Shown here piece after piece: positions 44,441 through 55,565 of a stretch of 64,000 nt of DNA. Under the pieces are notes generated by a model that ran no database searches, was not told the origin of the DNA, and worked only from the letters and a program-made list of their open reading frames with translations. Location of the stretch: positions 4,898,001-4,962,000 of the forward strand of contig CAUWAG010000018.1 of the NCBI GenBank assembly GCA_963556695.1, in the 5' to 3' direction. The position numbers were made by a program, and so were the translations under genes. Positions within the stretch are counted from its first letter, which is position 1. The number at the start of each line of letters is the position of its first letter. The stretch is from Anthostomella pinea. Lineage: Eukaryota; Ascomycota; Sordariomycetes; Xylariales; Xylariaceae.

Positions 44441-45347
44441 ATGAAGAGGTCAGCTTCCAAGCTTGATTCTCCCATCGAAACTCGCCGTGCAGAACCTTTC
44501 CGACCACCATTACCGAAGATGCAGCAGGAAGACCTACTTCACCGCCCGCCTCCAGGCTTCCGGGTCAGAGATGCCATACTGGACGATGTTCCCGACCTGA
44601 CACGGCTGTGGTACGCCTCCTTCAACTCCTCACACGCGTTCTGGGCAGTCATGACGCCGGACGACCCTGCCACCCGCCAATGGTGGAACGAGGCATGGAC
44701 CATGGGCATACAAGCAGGCCCTGCCGTCCTGAGAACTTTCGTTGTGGAGGACCTCGCTCAGGATGGGTTAATCGTGGCATTCGCCAGGTGGAACGTCCCG
44801 CAGGAAGGTGGGAAGCAGGATATCCCGCTGCCTGAATTCCCTCGAGAATGGGATTTGGAGTTGACGGAGGCGCTGTGGGGGGGCATGCCGAGGAATAGGG
44901 CGGCGGTGATGGGACAGAGGCCTCATTGGAGTGAGTTCGCAAGATCCCCTATGTTGACGATAATTCCTCTCGCGACTTGGTTGAATTATCCCTAGTGAAG
45001 AGCGTCACTGACATCTTTCACTAGTGCTTGAATTTCTGGGCGTCGACCCAGCGTATCAACAGAAAGGCCTCGGCTTTACTCTCGTGGATTGGGGCTGTCG
45101 TCAAGCAGATGCTACAGGACTCGAGGTCTACCTCGACGCGACCATCAAGGGCCTCCCCTTTTACAAGAAGCACTTTGGGTTTCAGGAGCGAAAGGCATTG
45201 GTGATGCCTGCACGAGTTGATTCTTTTGGAACGTACGAGTTGATGGCTGGTGTGAGACCTAAGACGTTGACTATGCGGGCAGATGTTGAAGAGAAGCATG
45301 TCCCCACTAGCAGAGTGGTAGAGCTTGTAGCTGTACAAGGGGCATAA
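44441..45347 (+). CDS. GNAT-family N-acetyltransferase
   Basis: Two exons, 44441-44930 and 45025-45347, giving 270 residues. After a disordered N-terminus the domain begins FRVRDAILDDVPDLTRLWY. The conserved acetyl-CoA-binding motif A appears as LEFLGVDPAYQQKGLGFTLV (Q/RxxGxG/A). It is followed by LEVYLDATIKGLPFYKKHFGF, typical of fungal GNAT proteins related to puromycin/antibiotic acetyltransferases. The substrate is unknown. The splice A+TG creates an internal Met codon, so a naive frame call would begin the second half there. The gene is divergent from the double-domain decarboxylase, with about 860 bases between starts. Confidence 0.88.
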
Positions 45348-46862
45348 TGGGCTCTTTGGAAGCAAGGGTATATGAAGTTACTTGGACCATTTCACATTGC
45401 ATTTGCTATGTATGGGGACATTAAGCTGGAATATGTGGTGGACTGAGAAGAGCTTTCATTGCAAAACTATGATATATCGACAAAGTAGAGATCTTGGTGA
45501 ACTTACTTGCCGACGATGGAGCTCCAGGCACCATTCCCGTTCTGGTTTTGATTGAACTAGTATCATTATTAATGCTTCTGGTCGCCTCTCTTCCACTTGG
45601 CAACCTCTCGCGACTCCTTGTACGGATCTATCGGAGCTTCGGCAACCCTCAAAACAATAGGAGATGGCGCATGGCCAATCCGTATTTCCAGTTCGGCTAT
45701 CAGTTCCTTTGCCGTCAAAGAGGGCTGTTCGTTATGCAGACGTTGCAAAATTATCAGTTTGCCTCTGTCCTCATTTGTTGTGATGATCCTTCTTGGAGAC
45801 GCCATTTCGTAGGATATCTTTGGTAGAAAATGTAGCAGATGTCGAACAGCGAGTTGTGGTAGGGATCAGTATAGTTGTGATGTTGGTCGCTGTGGTCTAC
45901 TGGTAGTGTATGGTTCAGTGTTTAATATCTCTCGAGACAACATTCGCGACGTATATAGTGCACGGGGAAGGCCAGAGAACAAAGGTCTTTTTTCGCAATC
46001 GAACGCTAGTAATTGTATTAAAATCCATTGTCCTACCTCGTGCTACGGAAAAGTCTCTGACGGACAATGCTATGTCAATATCAGTCTTTCTATCGAGTTC
46101 TTTTCTTTGACTGATATTTATAGCAATCAATCGTTGTTGCCAAATCCCTTTGTCAGAGATGGTCTGGATCCACTGGGATAGGGGAGGCCTTTCAATGTTC
46201 TCGATGAATGGATCGTGACACGTGCCCTGCGGTGTTCGGCCTGGTTAGCAACTATCGCTGCTTTCGGGATATCGCGAGTCGCGAATCGCGAATCCCGAGG
46301 TTATACTGCATCTCACAACATACCCCTTTATTTACCGTTGCCTCTTACCGAAGAACTGGTCTTATTGAATCATGCTTTCAACGGGTGACCCCACAGCCGC
46401 CGAGCCGTTGAGGTGGTAGTGCGGGGGAACAGGAGCGGCTGGAGCGCTAAGGAAAACTACAGCGAGTGGACGCGCGCTACAGGCGATGGGGAGCCCTCAG
46501 GCTGCACCGGATCCCCGTAAAAGCGGCCCCGGGCCCCACATCCCCATTGCTGCAGGGGCTCTCACCTTCCCGTCTGCCGACCTGTCAGCCGCCTGTCTGC
46601 CTGTCCTTCCTCTCGCGAACTCGCCATTTGCATCGCTGGCCGAACACTGGTCGTTCATGTAATAAGCCTCCTTCGGCTTATCCTACCGGTAGCTGTCAGC
46701 AGTAGTATATTGTGCGGAGGGAGCCCGACCACAAACCACCAGTATTCATCAAATTGGGCTTTCATCAACTAAGTCGCGGACCACCCATTACTACACTTCG
46801 ACAACACTTCGACAAAGACTTCAAGCTGAGTCTCACCATTTTCCAGAGACATCATTGTCACA
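45348..46862. other. AT-richer intergenic region before CYP53
   Basis: No supported full gene. A minus frame at 45569-45805 (MASPRRIITTNEDRGKLIIL and on) has a helical, DNA-binding-like start and could be a relic of a mobile element, but nothing proves it. The sequence to 46200 is locally AT-rich, the remainder GC-richer and leading into the P450 promoter. Confidence 0.4.
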
Positions 46863-48398
46863 ATGGCAGTCCTAGGTCTTCTGCTCTCACCATGGTCATT
46901 GGTTGCTGGCTGTGTCGCTGTCGTTGCCTACTACGTCTACCCATACTTCGCCACTCTTGGCCATCTTCGCGACATACCCGCGCCCTTTCCGGCTGCATTC
47001 ACCAACCTATGGCTCCTCTCCGTGTGTCGACGGGGTAAGCGGTTCAGTGTGGTAGATGATGTCCACAAGAAGCTAGGTCCGGTCGTACGAATCCAACCAA
47101 ATCACATCAGCATTGCCGACGACGAGGCCATACAGGTCATCTATGGCCACGGAAATGGCTTCTTGAAGTCCGATTTCTACGATGCCTTCGTCTCCATCAA
47201 GCGTGGTCTGTTCAACACACGGGATCGACATGAGCATTCACGCAAGCGGAAGATGATCTCGAATACCTTCGCTCCGAAATCCATAGGCCAGTTTGAGCCA
47301 TATATTCACGAAAACCTTGTCACCTTCGCCGATAGGTGGGACGAGCTGATCGAGAAGTCACCGCGCGGGGACCGGACTGCCCATCTCGACTGTCTCCAGT
47401 GGTTCAACTATGTCGCCTTCGACACCATTGGAGATCTTGCATTCGGTGCTCCCTTCGGAATGTTGAAAGCCGGCGCGGATATAGCCGAAGTTCGAACATC
47501 CCTTGATGCACCGCCGATTTACGCTTCTGCAGTCGAAATCCTGAACCGTCGGGGTGAGGTTTCTGCGACGCTCGGCTGCTTGCCGCAGCTGAAGCCATAT
47601 GCTAAATGGTTGCCCGATCAATTCTTCAGCAAGGGCGCCGCTGCGGTGCAAAACCTGGCAGGCATCGCAATTGCGCGAGTCAAGGAACGCCTTGCGAACC
47701 CGCCAGATATCGATCGTAAGGATCTTCTGGCGCGGCTGCAAGAGGGTCGCGATGAGAAGGGAGAGCCCCTAGGCTTTCAGGAGCTTACTGCAGAAGCCCT
47801 GACTCAGCTTATCGCTGGCTCAGATACGACATCCAATACATCTTGTGCTCTGCTTTACCACGTAGCCAGAACGCCTGGCGTGCTCCAGAAGGTGCAGAAG
47901 GAGCTCGATGCGGCGATCCCGGACGACAACACCAAAGTTCCTGACTATGAGGCCATCAGAAACTTGCCGTACCTGGAGTATGTCATCAGCGAGACATTGC
48001 GTATTCACTCCACATCGGGCATTGGACTCCCACGTCAGATACCGCCAGAGTCACCTGGTGTCACGCTCAACGGGCATTACTTCCCGCCAAGCACGGTGTT
48101 AAGCGTGCCGACATACACGATTCATCACTCAAAGGAGATCTGGGGCCCCGATGCCGATGACTTCCGCCCCGAGCGCTGGGAAGATGTCACGCCTCGGCAG
48201 AAGAACGCCTTCATACCATTCAGCTACGGGCCGAGGGCATGCGTCGGCCGGAACGTGGCAGAAATGGAGATGAAGATGATAGCAGCCACGTGGATGCGTC
48301 GGTATGATGTGTTCTTGAGGCAAGAGGTTATGGAGACGAGCGAGGGCTTTCTGAGGAAGCCGTTGGCGCTAGAAATCGGGTTGATGAGGAGGCAGTGA
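46863..48398 (+). CDS. bphA: Cytochrome P450, benzoate 4-monooxygenase (CYP53 family)
   Basis: Intronless, 511 residues. An N-terminal membrane anchor (VAGCVAVVAYYVYPYFA) is followed by LRDIPAPFPAAFTNLWLL, GNGFLKSDFYDAFVSI and RGLFNTRDRHEHSRKRK. Then come WFNYVAFDTIGDLAFGAPFG, EILNRRGEVSATLGC and the I-helix TQLIAGSDTTSNTSC. ExxR follows in ISETLRIHSTSGIGLPR, and the haem loop is FSYGPRACVGRNVAEME with the Cys ligand. These blocks match Aspergillus bphA very closely by memory of the family. CYP53 enzymes sit in the ER and hydroxylate benzoate at the para position, feeding 4-hydroxybenzoate into the protocatechuate branch of the beta-ketoadipate pathway. Most fungal CYP53 genes have introns, so this intact single exon is slightly unusual. 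Expression is usually induced by benzoate. Confidence 0.95.
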   Translation: MAVLGLLLSPWSLVAGCVAVVAYYVYPYFATLGHLRDIPAPFPAAFTNLWLLSVCRRGKRFSVVDDVHKKLGPVVRIQPNHISIADDEAIQVIYGHGNGFLKSDFYDAFVSIKRGLFNTRDRHEHSRKRKMISNTFAPKSIGQFEPYIHENLVTFADRWDELIEKSPRGDRTAHLDCLQWFNYVAFDTIGDLAFGAPFGMLKAGADIAEVRTSLDAPPIYASAVEILNRRGEVSATLGCLPQLKPYAKWLPDQFFSKGAAAVQNLAGIAIARVKERLANPPDIDRKDLLARLQEGRDEKGEPLGFQELTAEALTQLIAGSDTTSNTSCALLYHVARTPGVLQKVQKELDAAIPDDNTKVPDYEAIRNLPYLEYVISETLRIHSTSGIGLPRQIPPESPGVTLNGHYFPPSTVLSVPTYTIHHSKEIWGPDADDFRPERWEDVTPRQKNAFIPFSYGPRACVGRNVAEMEMKMIAATWMRRYDVFLRQEVMETSEGFLRKPLALEIGLMRRQ

Positions 48399-49136
48399 GC
48401 CATACGGGTAGTCAATCATGATGAGCACGGTGCTGCAGCATGTTGGTGAATGGCGACCAGTGTTAGGATGCTTCAAACTTGATTGACCGCAACTTGTTTA
48501 CCAGGTAGTTAGTTCAAGCCATATTTTGCTGTGTTTGCCTCATCTCGGAGTTTCTCGCCCCAAAGATGGATTCCGTCCTAAGGCGGTACTACGCGCCTAC
48601 CTCATGCAGCCATGTAAAAAGACCAGGTCCGTACCACTCCGTTGATGGCCAGGCTCCTCAGACAGCAGGACCAGCAGCCTTCCCACTTGTGTTCCACTCG
48701 GTGCCATGGCAATGCAGCAAGCGAGTGCAGGAGGACGACAGGTATACAAAGCAAGAGCAGTCTCCGAGCAACGCGGACGATCACGCGCAGTGAAAATGGT
48801 TTGGCCTCCATGAGATCGCAAGTCTCAGGCTGTGGACATCCTGCGCCGTGCACATTGGTTAATGATGGCCCTTCACAACATATCCGATACACAGGCTGAC
48901 CACGACAACCACCAACAGCTCTTCTTCCACCTGAAGCGTTTTTAATAGGCATTCCAAAGCAAGCTTAATCTGTATTTTTTTCAAGACGAGAATTTCAAAC
49001 CCAGCGACTACTCCTAAGCCATATCACCTGCGTGCAGCCAAGAACCACCACCGATGCCAGACGAAGTACTCTCCTTTCCGACACCTCTCCACCTCGTAAG
49101 CCGACGAGCCACCAGCCAACCTCGGTGCAACACAGA

Positions 49137-49427
49137 ATGAGAAAACGCCAACAACAGCGAGGTCGCAACGCGCAGCTTCGCCGGGCGCTCATCGCAACGG
49201 GACAGACAATCTTCGCCATCCTCCTGCTCACCATCTTCGGCCTCGCAATCGTCATCCAGAGTGGCCTCATACGGCTGCCGCAGTGGGCCAAGACGTTCCA
49301 GGGCGCCCCGCCCGACGTCCTAGCTGCTTATTCTGGCGCGCTGATGGGCATGGTCTGTGGGCTTGCTGTGCTCTTGTTCGGGTTTGCGGTCTGGGTGTAC
49401 CGATCGGATTCAGCCCACGCCCTCTGA
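49137..49427 (+). CDS. Small two-segment membrane protein
   Basis: From ATG at 49137 the frame gives 96 residues; it stays open upstream to 49032 without an ATG, so an earlier exon is possible. A very basic start (RKRQQQRGRNAQLRRA) precedes a first hydrophobic helix (IFAILLLTIFGLAIVI). A linker containing RLPQWAKTFQGAPPD and a second helix (MGMVCGLAVLLFGFAVWVY) follow. The family is not recognised. The positive N-terminus suggests cytosolic placement with both helices in the membrane. Confidence 0.55.
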   Translation: MRKRQQQRGRNAQLRRALIATGQTIFAILLLTIFGLAIVIQSGLIRLPQWAKTFQGAPPDVLAAYSGALMGMVCGLAVLLFGFAVWVYRSDSAHAL

Positions 49428-50461
49428 TCGAAGAGGTCTGATGGGGGTTAAAGGACTGGTGCTGGCTGGGATGGACTCGGACTATACGTGTTGGGCGATG
49501 TGTGAGCGCGCGGGACGGTGATGCATGGTACGTCGCTACGCGCTTGATGCTCTTGCGAGCTCACGGCTTGTGTCTTTTAGGGTGCATCTTATTGACCAAA
49601 TATCGCAGGACGCTACCATTACCAGCACTCGATCACACCCGCACGGCTTCGACTCCGAATAGCCTCAAGACAGTTTCCTGAAGTCGCTTAAATGCAGCCG
49701 GTGTCCCTTCTGCCAAGGTGGTGATGACTCAGGTCCATCAAAGTTACCGACAAATCACCAAGGGCACAAAGAAACTCGAGAACCCAGAGCACGCCGATGA
49801 ACCCCTGTCTCGCCGTCGAAACCAACGAGACTATAACTGCCACCCTTCGAAGTGCGGCAGAATACCAGCGCGGAGCCTACTGCGCACCAGGAATTTTCAA
49901 GATGCTTGAACCTTCTGCACCAGAGTCTGGACTCGCTGAATCTCTCGTCCCAGACCGGTCCTTCTCTTGTGTTCGGGAGCGCCTCTTTCAGCGACGAAGC
50001 GACGCAATCGAGTCCTTGGCTTTGAGTACTTAGGAGGCAAGGTGACCCAGATGGTGTAACACACTGCTCATCCTAAAATTGGGATACCTTACTTGGGATA
50101 CCTTACTGAGAATAAAATTGGTTGGATGTCAGAAGACAGACGTGGGTATGGACGAGTTACAAGTAGCACCGCTGTTCGCATGGGTTTGGGCAGGACTTGG
50201 GATAGACCACTCTCAAAAGAATAGCGATACAAACAGCCCAGCGGAATAACTCGTTCAGAACAAGACACATCCAGTTGTTCACATGATTGATTGAAGTGAT
50301 GCTACTAAATAGGTCATGTATACTATAGTGCAGCTTGCGCAGTTGCGGTATCGCTAATACGAAAACTCCGATGCCTGGAAAAGTGTCCACCAAGCAAACT
50401 CAACGCAGCCGCGTAAACCCTGATAAGTTCCATACACCACGCGCCAAAGGAGACACACCCC
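49428..50461. other. Intergenic, 1.0 kb
   Basis: No gene is supported; short frames only. A near-duplicate TTGGGATACCTTACT occurs twice within 50080-50108. Confidence 0.4.
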
Positions 50462-51378
50462 TTAGCAAGCAATGACCGCGGGACCCGGGTTGGTGTAGCT
50501 GGTCGGGACCGGGTAGTAGAGCTGGAACAGAATGCCAGGGTCGGTAGCCTGAGGAAGGGACCCATTAGTAAGCAGGAGAGAAACCAGGCAGATGATAAGT
50601 TAGGGGACTTACCGAGTATGCGCCAGGAAGGGCCACGCCCGAGAACGTCTTCGAGCCGCCGCCGGAAACCTCCAACTGGGCACATCCTATGTAGAACTAT
50701 TCGGTGTCAGCTAGTCAGTCTCCCTATTGACTGAGAAAGGGGGCTCCGTCCTCGTAACTTACCTGAGCACCACCAACCTGGCTCGCGCTATGCAGCGCAA
50801 TATGCTCCACGCGAAGCAAGTAACTCCCATCAGCAATACAAGTCGGGATCGTGACCTGGACCTCGCTCAGTCCCGAAGAGGGCCAAGTGATCTCGGTCCC
50901 GAACGTCGGGCCGTCCTCGTAGATCTTGAACCAGACGTCGCCGTCGCCGTCGAAGTCGTCGGCGTCGGAGGGGGCCTTGGCCATGTAGAACTGCAGCGGG
51001 CCCGGGTGCTGGATCTCGGGGTCGACGCGGAAGCCGACCGTGTCGCCGGCCTTGACGGACATGGTGGAGACGCCCTCGGAGCCGTCGGCCAGCTGGTAGC
51101 ACCGCAGTTGCTCGGACGTCACGTCTTGCACCGGGCCGTGCGAGTTGAAGTTTGTGGTCTGCCGCACGTAGGTCCAGTCGGCTTCGGTGATGCCGTCGTA
51201 GATTAGGCCGGGCTGTGGGTGGTTAGTTGGTTGGGTTTTAGTCTTGGTAGCTGTGGGCATGTGCCACTCACGAAGGTGTCTGGGCGTTGGGTTAGTATCG
51301 TCCAGCTGGTAGGGAGCGTGAGTGCTTACAGTGAGCCTGAGCGGCACCCAGAAGGGCGAGGGCTGCGATGGTCTTCAT
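50462..51378 (-). CDS. AA9 lytic polysaccharide monooxygenase
   Basis: Five exons on the minus strand: 51378-51330, 51279-51272, 51212-50763, 50696-50613 and 50548-50462, giving 225 residues. Exon 2 has only 8 nt. The signal peptide MKTIAALALLGAAQA ends directly before His1. The microexon then supplies Tyr-Thr-Phe, so the mature protein starts HYTFPGLIYDG as in many AA9 enzymes. His1 and the His in RVEHIALHSA form the copper histidine brace, and Tyr in GGAQFYIGCAQLEVSGGG is the axial residue. PVQDVTSEQLRCYQL and DVWFKIYEDGP are also family-typical. AA9 enzymes oxidatively cleave cellulose or other beta-glucans outside the cell using an electron donor and H2O2 or O2. There is no carbohydrate-binding module. 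It lies about 2.1 kb from the Zn2Cys6 gene 52906-54701, with no proof of regulation. Confidence 0.93.
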
Positions 51379-52905
51379 GGTGACGGTGACTGATACTAAC
51401 AACGAGGCTTGGGAAATAATTGTCTGAGGCTTGGCAAGAATGTCCAACTAGTCACGCCTCAGGGGCAGAACGCAGCCTTTTATAGAGTCTCATGCTTACC
51501 CGGCAGTCCGTCGTACCCCACAAGGTAGGACGGGCCGTCTGCCCCCGATATCGCGGACTGAGGCCTATGCTGGGGAAGCATGGCAGTTGGAGATGGTTTC
51601 TGGGGTGCAGCCCGTGTGGGAGCCACTGAGGAGGTAGCGAAGATGCGAATGGGCAGAAAATAAACGAAAATAAATGAAGGGCCACAAGGAATCAGACGCA
51701 AAGGCATCTCATGCGATGACCACCCGTGGATGGTATCGAACACGGCGCTTGCTTATTCTGGAAACCTGGCTCAGGGTGGCTGGCCCCTGTCGACTCTTCG
51801 GTATAGGACTGCGGTAATATTGGGACGCAATATATCTGAGCCCGCGCGTTCATCGCGCAGCACTTCGGGTGTGCATGACGCATGCCACCGATGAAATGAT
51901 CTCGGTATACGTTGAGAGAGTGTTCGAAAGCATTTGGGGCACATCAGTCGAAGCTTGTATCCTTCTAGAAATGTACCTGGGTGAAGGCACTGAAGGATCG
52001 ACACCAGCGAGCATCTCGAACCTTGAATCCCAGATAACTCTATCTCGTGCACCTGACGATCATGGACCTCATGTTCAGGGGTTCCCCAGGAGCGGCATCA
52101 ATGCGTCCAGAATCGCGTCAAAAAGACGGTCAGTGGACCAGTGATGGCTACGCAGCGCGCCCGCGGGACGGCACGTCGCGCCGATCACAGCCGAAAAGTA
52201 TCATCTATGACACCCTGACTTGCCCGTTTTGGAATTGACGGGAGATGGTAGCAGAGTCCCGAAGAGGGAGTAAGACAGGAGGGATGAACTCGTTCCATGG
52301 TTTCCCCGGATTTTGCGCCTATCAGGGGGAGTGGGGCAGCCTTGGAGGGTTTCAAGTTGTGGCCCTCTCCGATGGGAGGAAGAGGAGAGCCCGGACGAAT
52401 GTATTTCCGTTGCGGAAGACTTCAAGACCTGGGGACTGGTACCAGCGATGAACAATCTCTTCTGGTGATGAGGCATAGATACTGCAAGGACGACGCTGGC
52501 GCATCTTTGAACGTGGTTCAATCAATGGAAATGCTGGGGGCCCGGGCCAGCCATCATTGCCATACACGTTGCAAGGCCAGAGGATGTCCACCACCACCAC
52601 CACCACCCAGTGAATGCGAGCATTCATAGGCTCTGCTCACCCGGCCTTCGTTGCTATATGACAGCCGTTCTTCAGGATATCTGGAAGGGGAAGGTGGCAG
52701 ACAGCCTGGAACATTCGGTAGGCACCCAAGACTACCTGAGTCGACAACAAGGGTGAAGAGTGGGTTTGGTATCATTGCGTGCAACCTCAAGGCTGTATGA
52801 TAGGTTAGTCATGACCATCCAAGAAGCCTCGGAAGCCATTGGACACAGGTGTGATTGAGGTATTGGCATCGTTAGGGGATTGGACATGACGGGACTTTCT
52901 GTCCG
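51379..52905. other. Intergenic, LPMO to Zn2Cys6 gene
   Basis: No gene is supported in 1.5 kb. It contains the LPMO promoter and a (CAC)n run near 52589-52608. Confidence 0.45.
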
Positions 52906-54701
52906 TTATAGCATCAGGGACTCGGTATGAAGTCCCTCCCGCGTACAGAACGTATAGGTGATGTCCAATCTGGCGACGAATTGTCCGCTGACAACCTCTA
53001 CCCAAGACATAGCCTCGATCCTCTGCCACACAGCAATCTGCTCCATGCTCTGTGCAATTCCGCCCTCCCCAGACCCAGCCTCTTCGATCTCGGTTACCCG
53101 CTCAACCACCCTGGCAGCCGAGATGCTGTCCCAGGCCGCTTCACGTATCGGTTGCCGTCGCAGAATACGCAAGACGTCGCGTCGGACCACGGGATGCCGG
53201 CATTTGACTCCGATCATGTAGAGGACGGGGAGGATTCCGGTTTCCGGCGTAAAAGTCGGCTTGAACGGGCCCGAATACTGCTCATGCGCCGCCGCCACAT
53301 CGCTCGCCAAGGCCACGCATCGCTGGAACTGGGGCAGGGATTTGTCATAATCCATCTCCCTGCCAGGTCCGTGGCTACTGAGGAGGGCCCATAGGGTAGT
53401 ATGTTGTAGTCGCAGCAGCGATACGAGCCGGTAAGTATCAGGATTCGCCTCAGTGGAGAGGCCTCGTTGCAGCATGCTGTCGAAGAGACCCGACCACGCT
53501 TCCAACTGCCCGAGAACGATATCCTTGAACGACGAGGGTAACGGCGGCATCTCGCCCCCCGGGGACAGCTGCTGCTCTGTGTTGAGTAGCCTCGTTACCC
53601 GAGCGATGAGGAGCTGGAGGTGGTCGGCGGCTTGATCGAGAGACCGAAAGGCACTGTCAGAGGGCGGAAGAAGCTGGGATATTAACGTATCTTGCAAGTC
53701 GGTGGGAGTCCAATCGACAAGAAAGGTTACGGCCTGCATGTCGAGACGGCGGATCTGTCTTGTAACCTGGCAGATAAGCGTGCGAAGCCCTGAAGGTTGG
53801 GCATCTCCATATGTACTATTGTCGTTCAGTATGGCCTTGTCGATGTTACGTGAGAGCTCGACACCTCCGCGTAGGTGTGTTATTGCTTGTACGTAGTTGC
53901 CCGTCAGATGGTCGAAGCAGGTGAAAAGGTAGCAAACCAAAAGGGTGATGGCTGTTGTTTCGGTGCTGTCACCACTTTGCTGGCGCAAAAGAAGTTGAAT
54001 GGCCCGGTTATAGTGAAGCAAGGGGGCCTTTCCCAATGGCCAGTCTTTCCAGGACTGCGGTTGGTGCACACGGTCGCCAGACGCGCGGTCCAGGTAGTTT
54101 CGGTGGATCAAGGCCAGAGCCAGGGCGGCATGCCGCACTGATGGCACTGTTTGGGAGAAGAACATGAGAGTGTTCCGCCATGATTCGCAGGGGTGGTATT
54201 CATTCAGATGCTTGATGGAGATATTTCCGAAAAAACATATTGCCTGTGTCTGGGTTGGCCCTGTCACGGGCAAGATCATAAGAGGTCCGAGACCCCGAGG
54301 ATTGATGTCATGGTTACTCGCGTGCCATTGCTCTGGCTGATAGGGGCTGCTTGTGGTCTCTGCTCTGTCGGGCTCTGTGTTGCGATGGTGACTTGGTTCA
54401 AGGCCGGGCCTGCCAGTCAGAGTCGATTTACTATAGCCGTCACAGGTGCGACCTGTGGAATGGCACATCAAGCACGAAGGCCGAGATAGATCGCATTTTA
54501 TGCGTCTAATTCTGAGGGGGGCTGAGTGTCAGTTTCCCAGGTGGTCTTTGAAGACAAGTGATTGCGCTGTAGTAATTCTCAGAGTCGAACTCACTTGCAC
54601 GTTTTACAACCCAGTCTTGACTTTGGGGCGAACTTGCGAGGCTTCTTCCTCCAAGCTTGATTGGCTGTCTTGGTGTCCACGTTCTTGATCTCGTCCATCA
54701 T
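52906..54701 (-). CDS. Zn(II)2Cys6 transcription factor
   Basis: Exon 1 is 54701-54595 (an earlier ATG at 54800 is possible) and exon 2 is 54511-52906, giving 570 residues from the later start. The junction rebuilds a canonical fungal binuclear cluster: RLGCKTCK plus IRRIKCD, then PSCLMCHSTGRTCDGY, six Cys in CX2CX6CX5CX2CX6C. The basic KKPRKFAPKSR before it fits nuclear import and DNA contact. The rest is the weakly conserved middle region of fungal regulators (FFSQTVPSVRHAALALALIH, LLVCYLFTCFDHLTGNYVQAITHLRGGVEL). Targets are unknown. It is divergent from the secreted hydrolase gene at 55566. Confidence 0.93.
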
Positions 54702-54799
54702 GTTGATGTCAGAATGCCCCGGCCCCCTAAGCCGCCAGTTGCACGCGGCAATGCAGGTGGTGTGGGAAGCAAATAATATCAGGTACCGATCGACTGCCA

Positions 54800-55565
54800 A
54801 GAGGATCGCCTGTCCCTCTATTCGCTATTCGCCTGTTCGTACGGCGGCGAAGACGTGGACATCATCTTGCAGACTCAAATATCCTTTGCGATACCAGCAC
54901 GACCGGTAGACACTTGAACACTTGTGTGAGAACTTTTAGAAGGAATCAAGCTGAAGGCTGCGCCACGCCACGCGACTACAGTACTAGAGGATCCGCGTGA
55001 CGGGGCGACCCCATGCGAAATGAGGTATGGGGCGAATCTCCAGGATTGATTGGTTGATTCGTACAGGAGGGGCGCCAAGAAAGGAGACTGACCCGGGGAC
55101 CCCAGACGCTAAACCCCTTCCAAATTCCCACGTGATCCGCTGCAGGCTCGCACTCGCCCCGCTGTTATAGGTATGTAGTCGAGGTGATTGGCTGTTTCGC
55201 ACAGGTGCATATGGTGGCAGCTGGAGAGCAGTTGCGGGAGTTCAAGACGATCCGCTGCCGCCTATTCGCAGGCTCGCACTCGCCCCGCTGTTCAGTCTTC
55301 ACCACCGCTACTACGCCAGGACTGGGGAGATTATGGAGGTAATGTTATCCCTGGGAAGAATGCGGCTGAGTGAGGAACTGAGCAATTTGATGAGCAATCA
55401 AACTCGGCAAAGTCGATAGGCAAGCGTCTTCAATATTGGCCAATTCAGCTGGTAATAAATAATACAAGTAGTTCCCTGATGTCGCAACTATGCCGGCTGC
55501 AATGATGAACCTCGTCGACTCACCACAGGCACTCTCCTCATCTTGCAAGCAACATAACAAAAACA
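54800..55565. other. Divergent intergenic region
   Basis: No gene is supported. This 0.8 kb holds the promoters of the Zn2Cys6 gene and of the alpha/beta hydrolase, a natural place for shared control. A GCAGGCTCGCACTCGCCCCG segment occurs twice (about 55141-55161 and 55268-55288). Confidence 0.45.

Noticed and set aside
45569..45805. 78-codon minus frame with DNA-binding-like start
   Set aside because: Could be an element relic, but nothing around it supports an element boundary or a gene, so it is only mentioned in the intergenic note.
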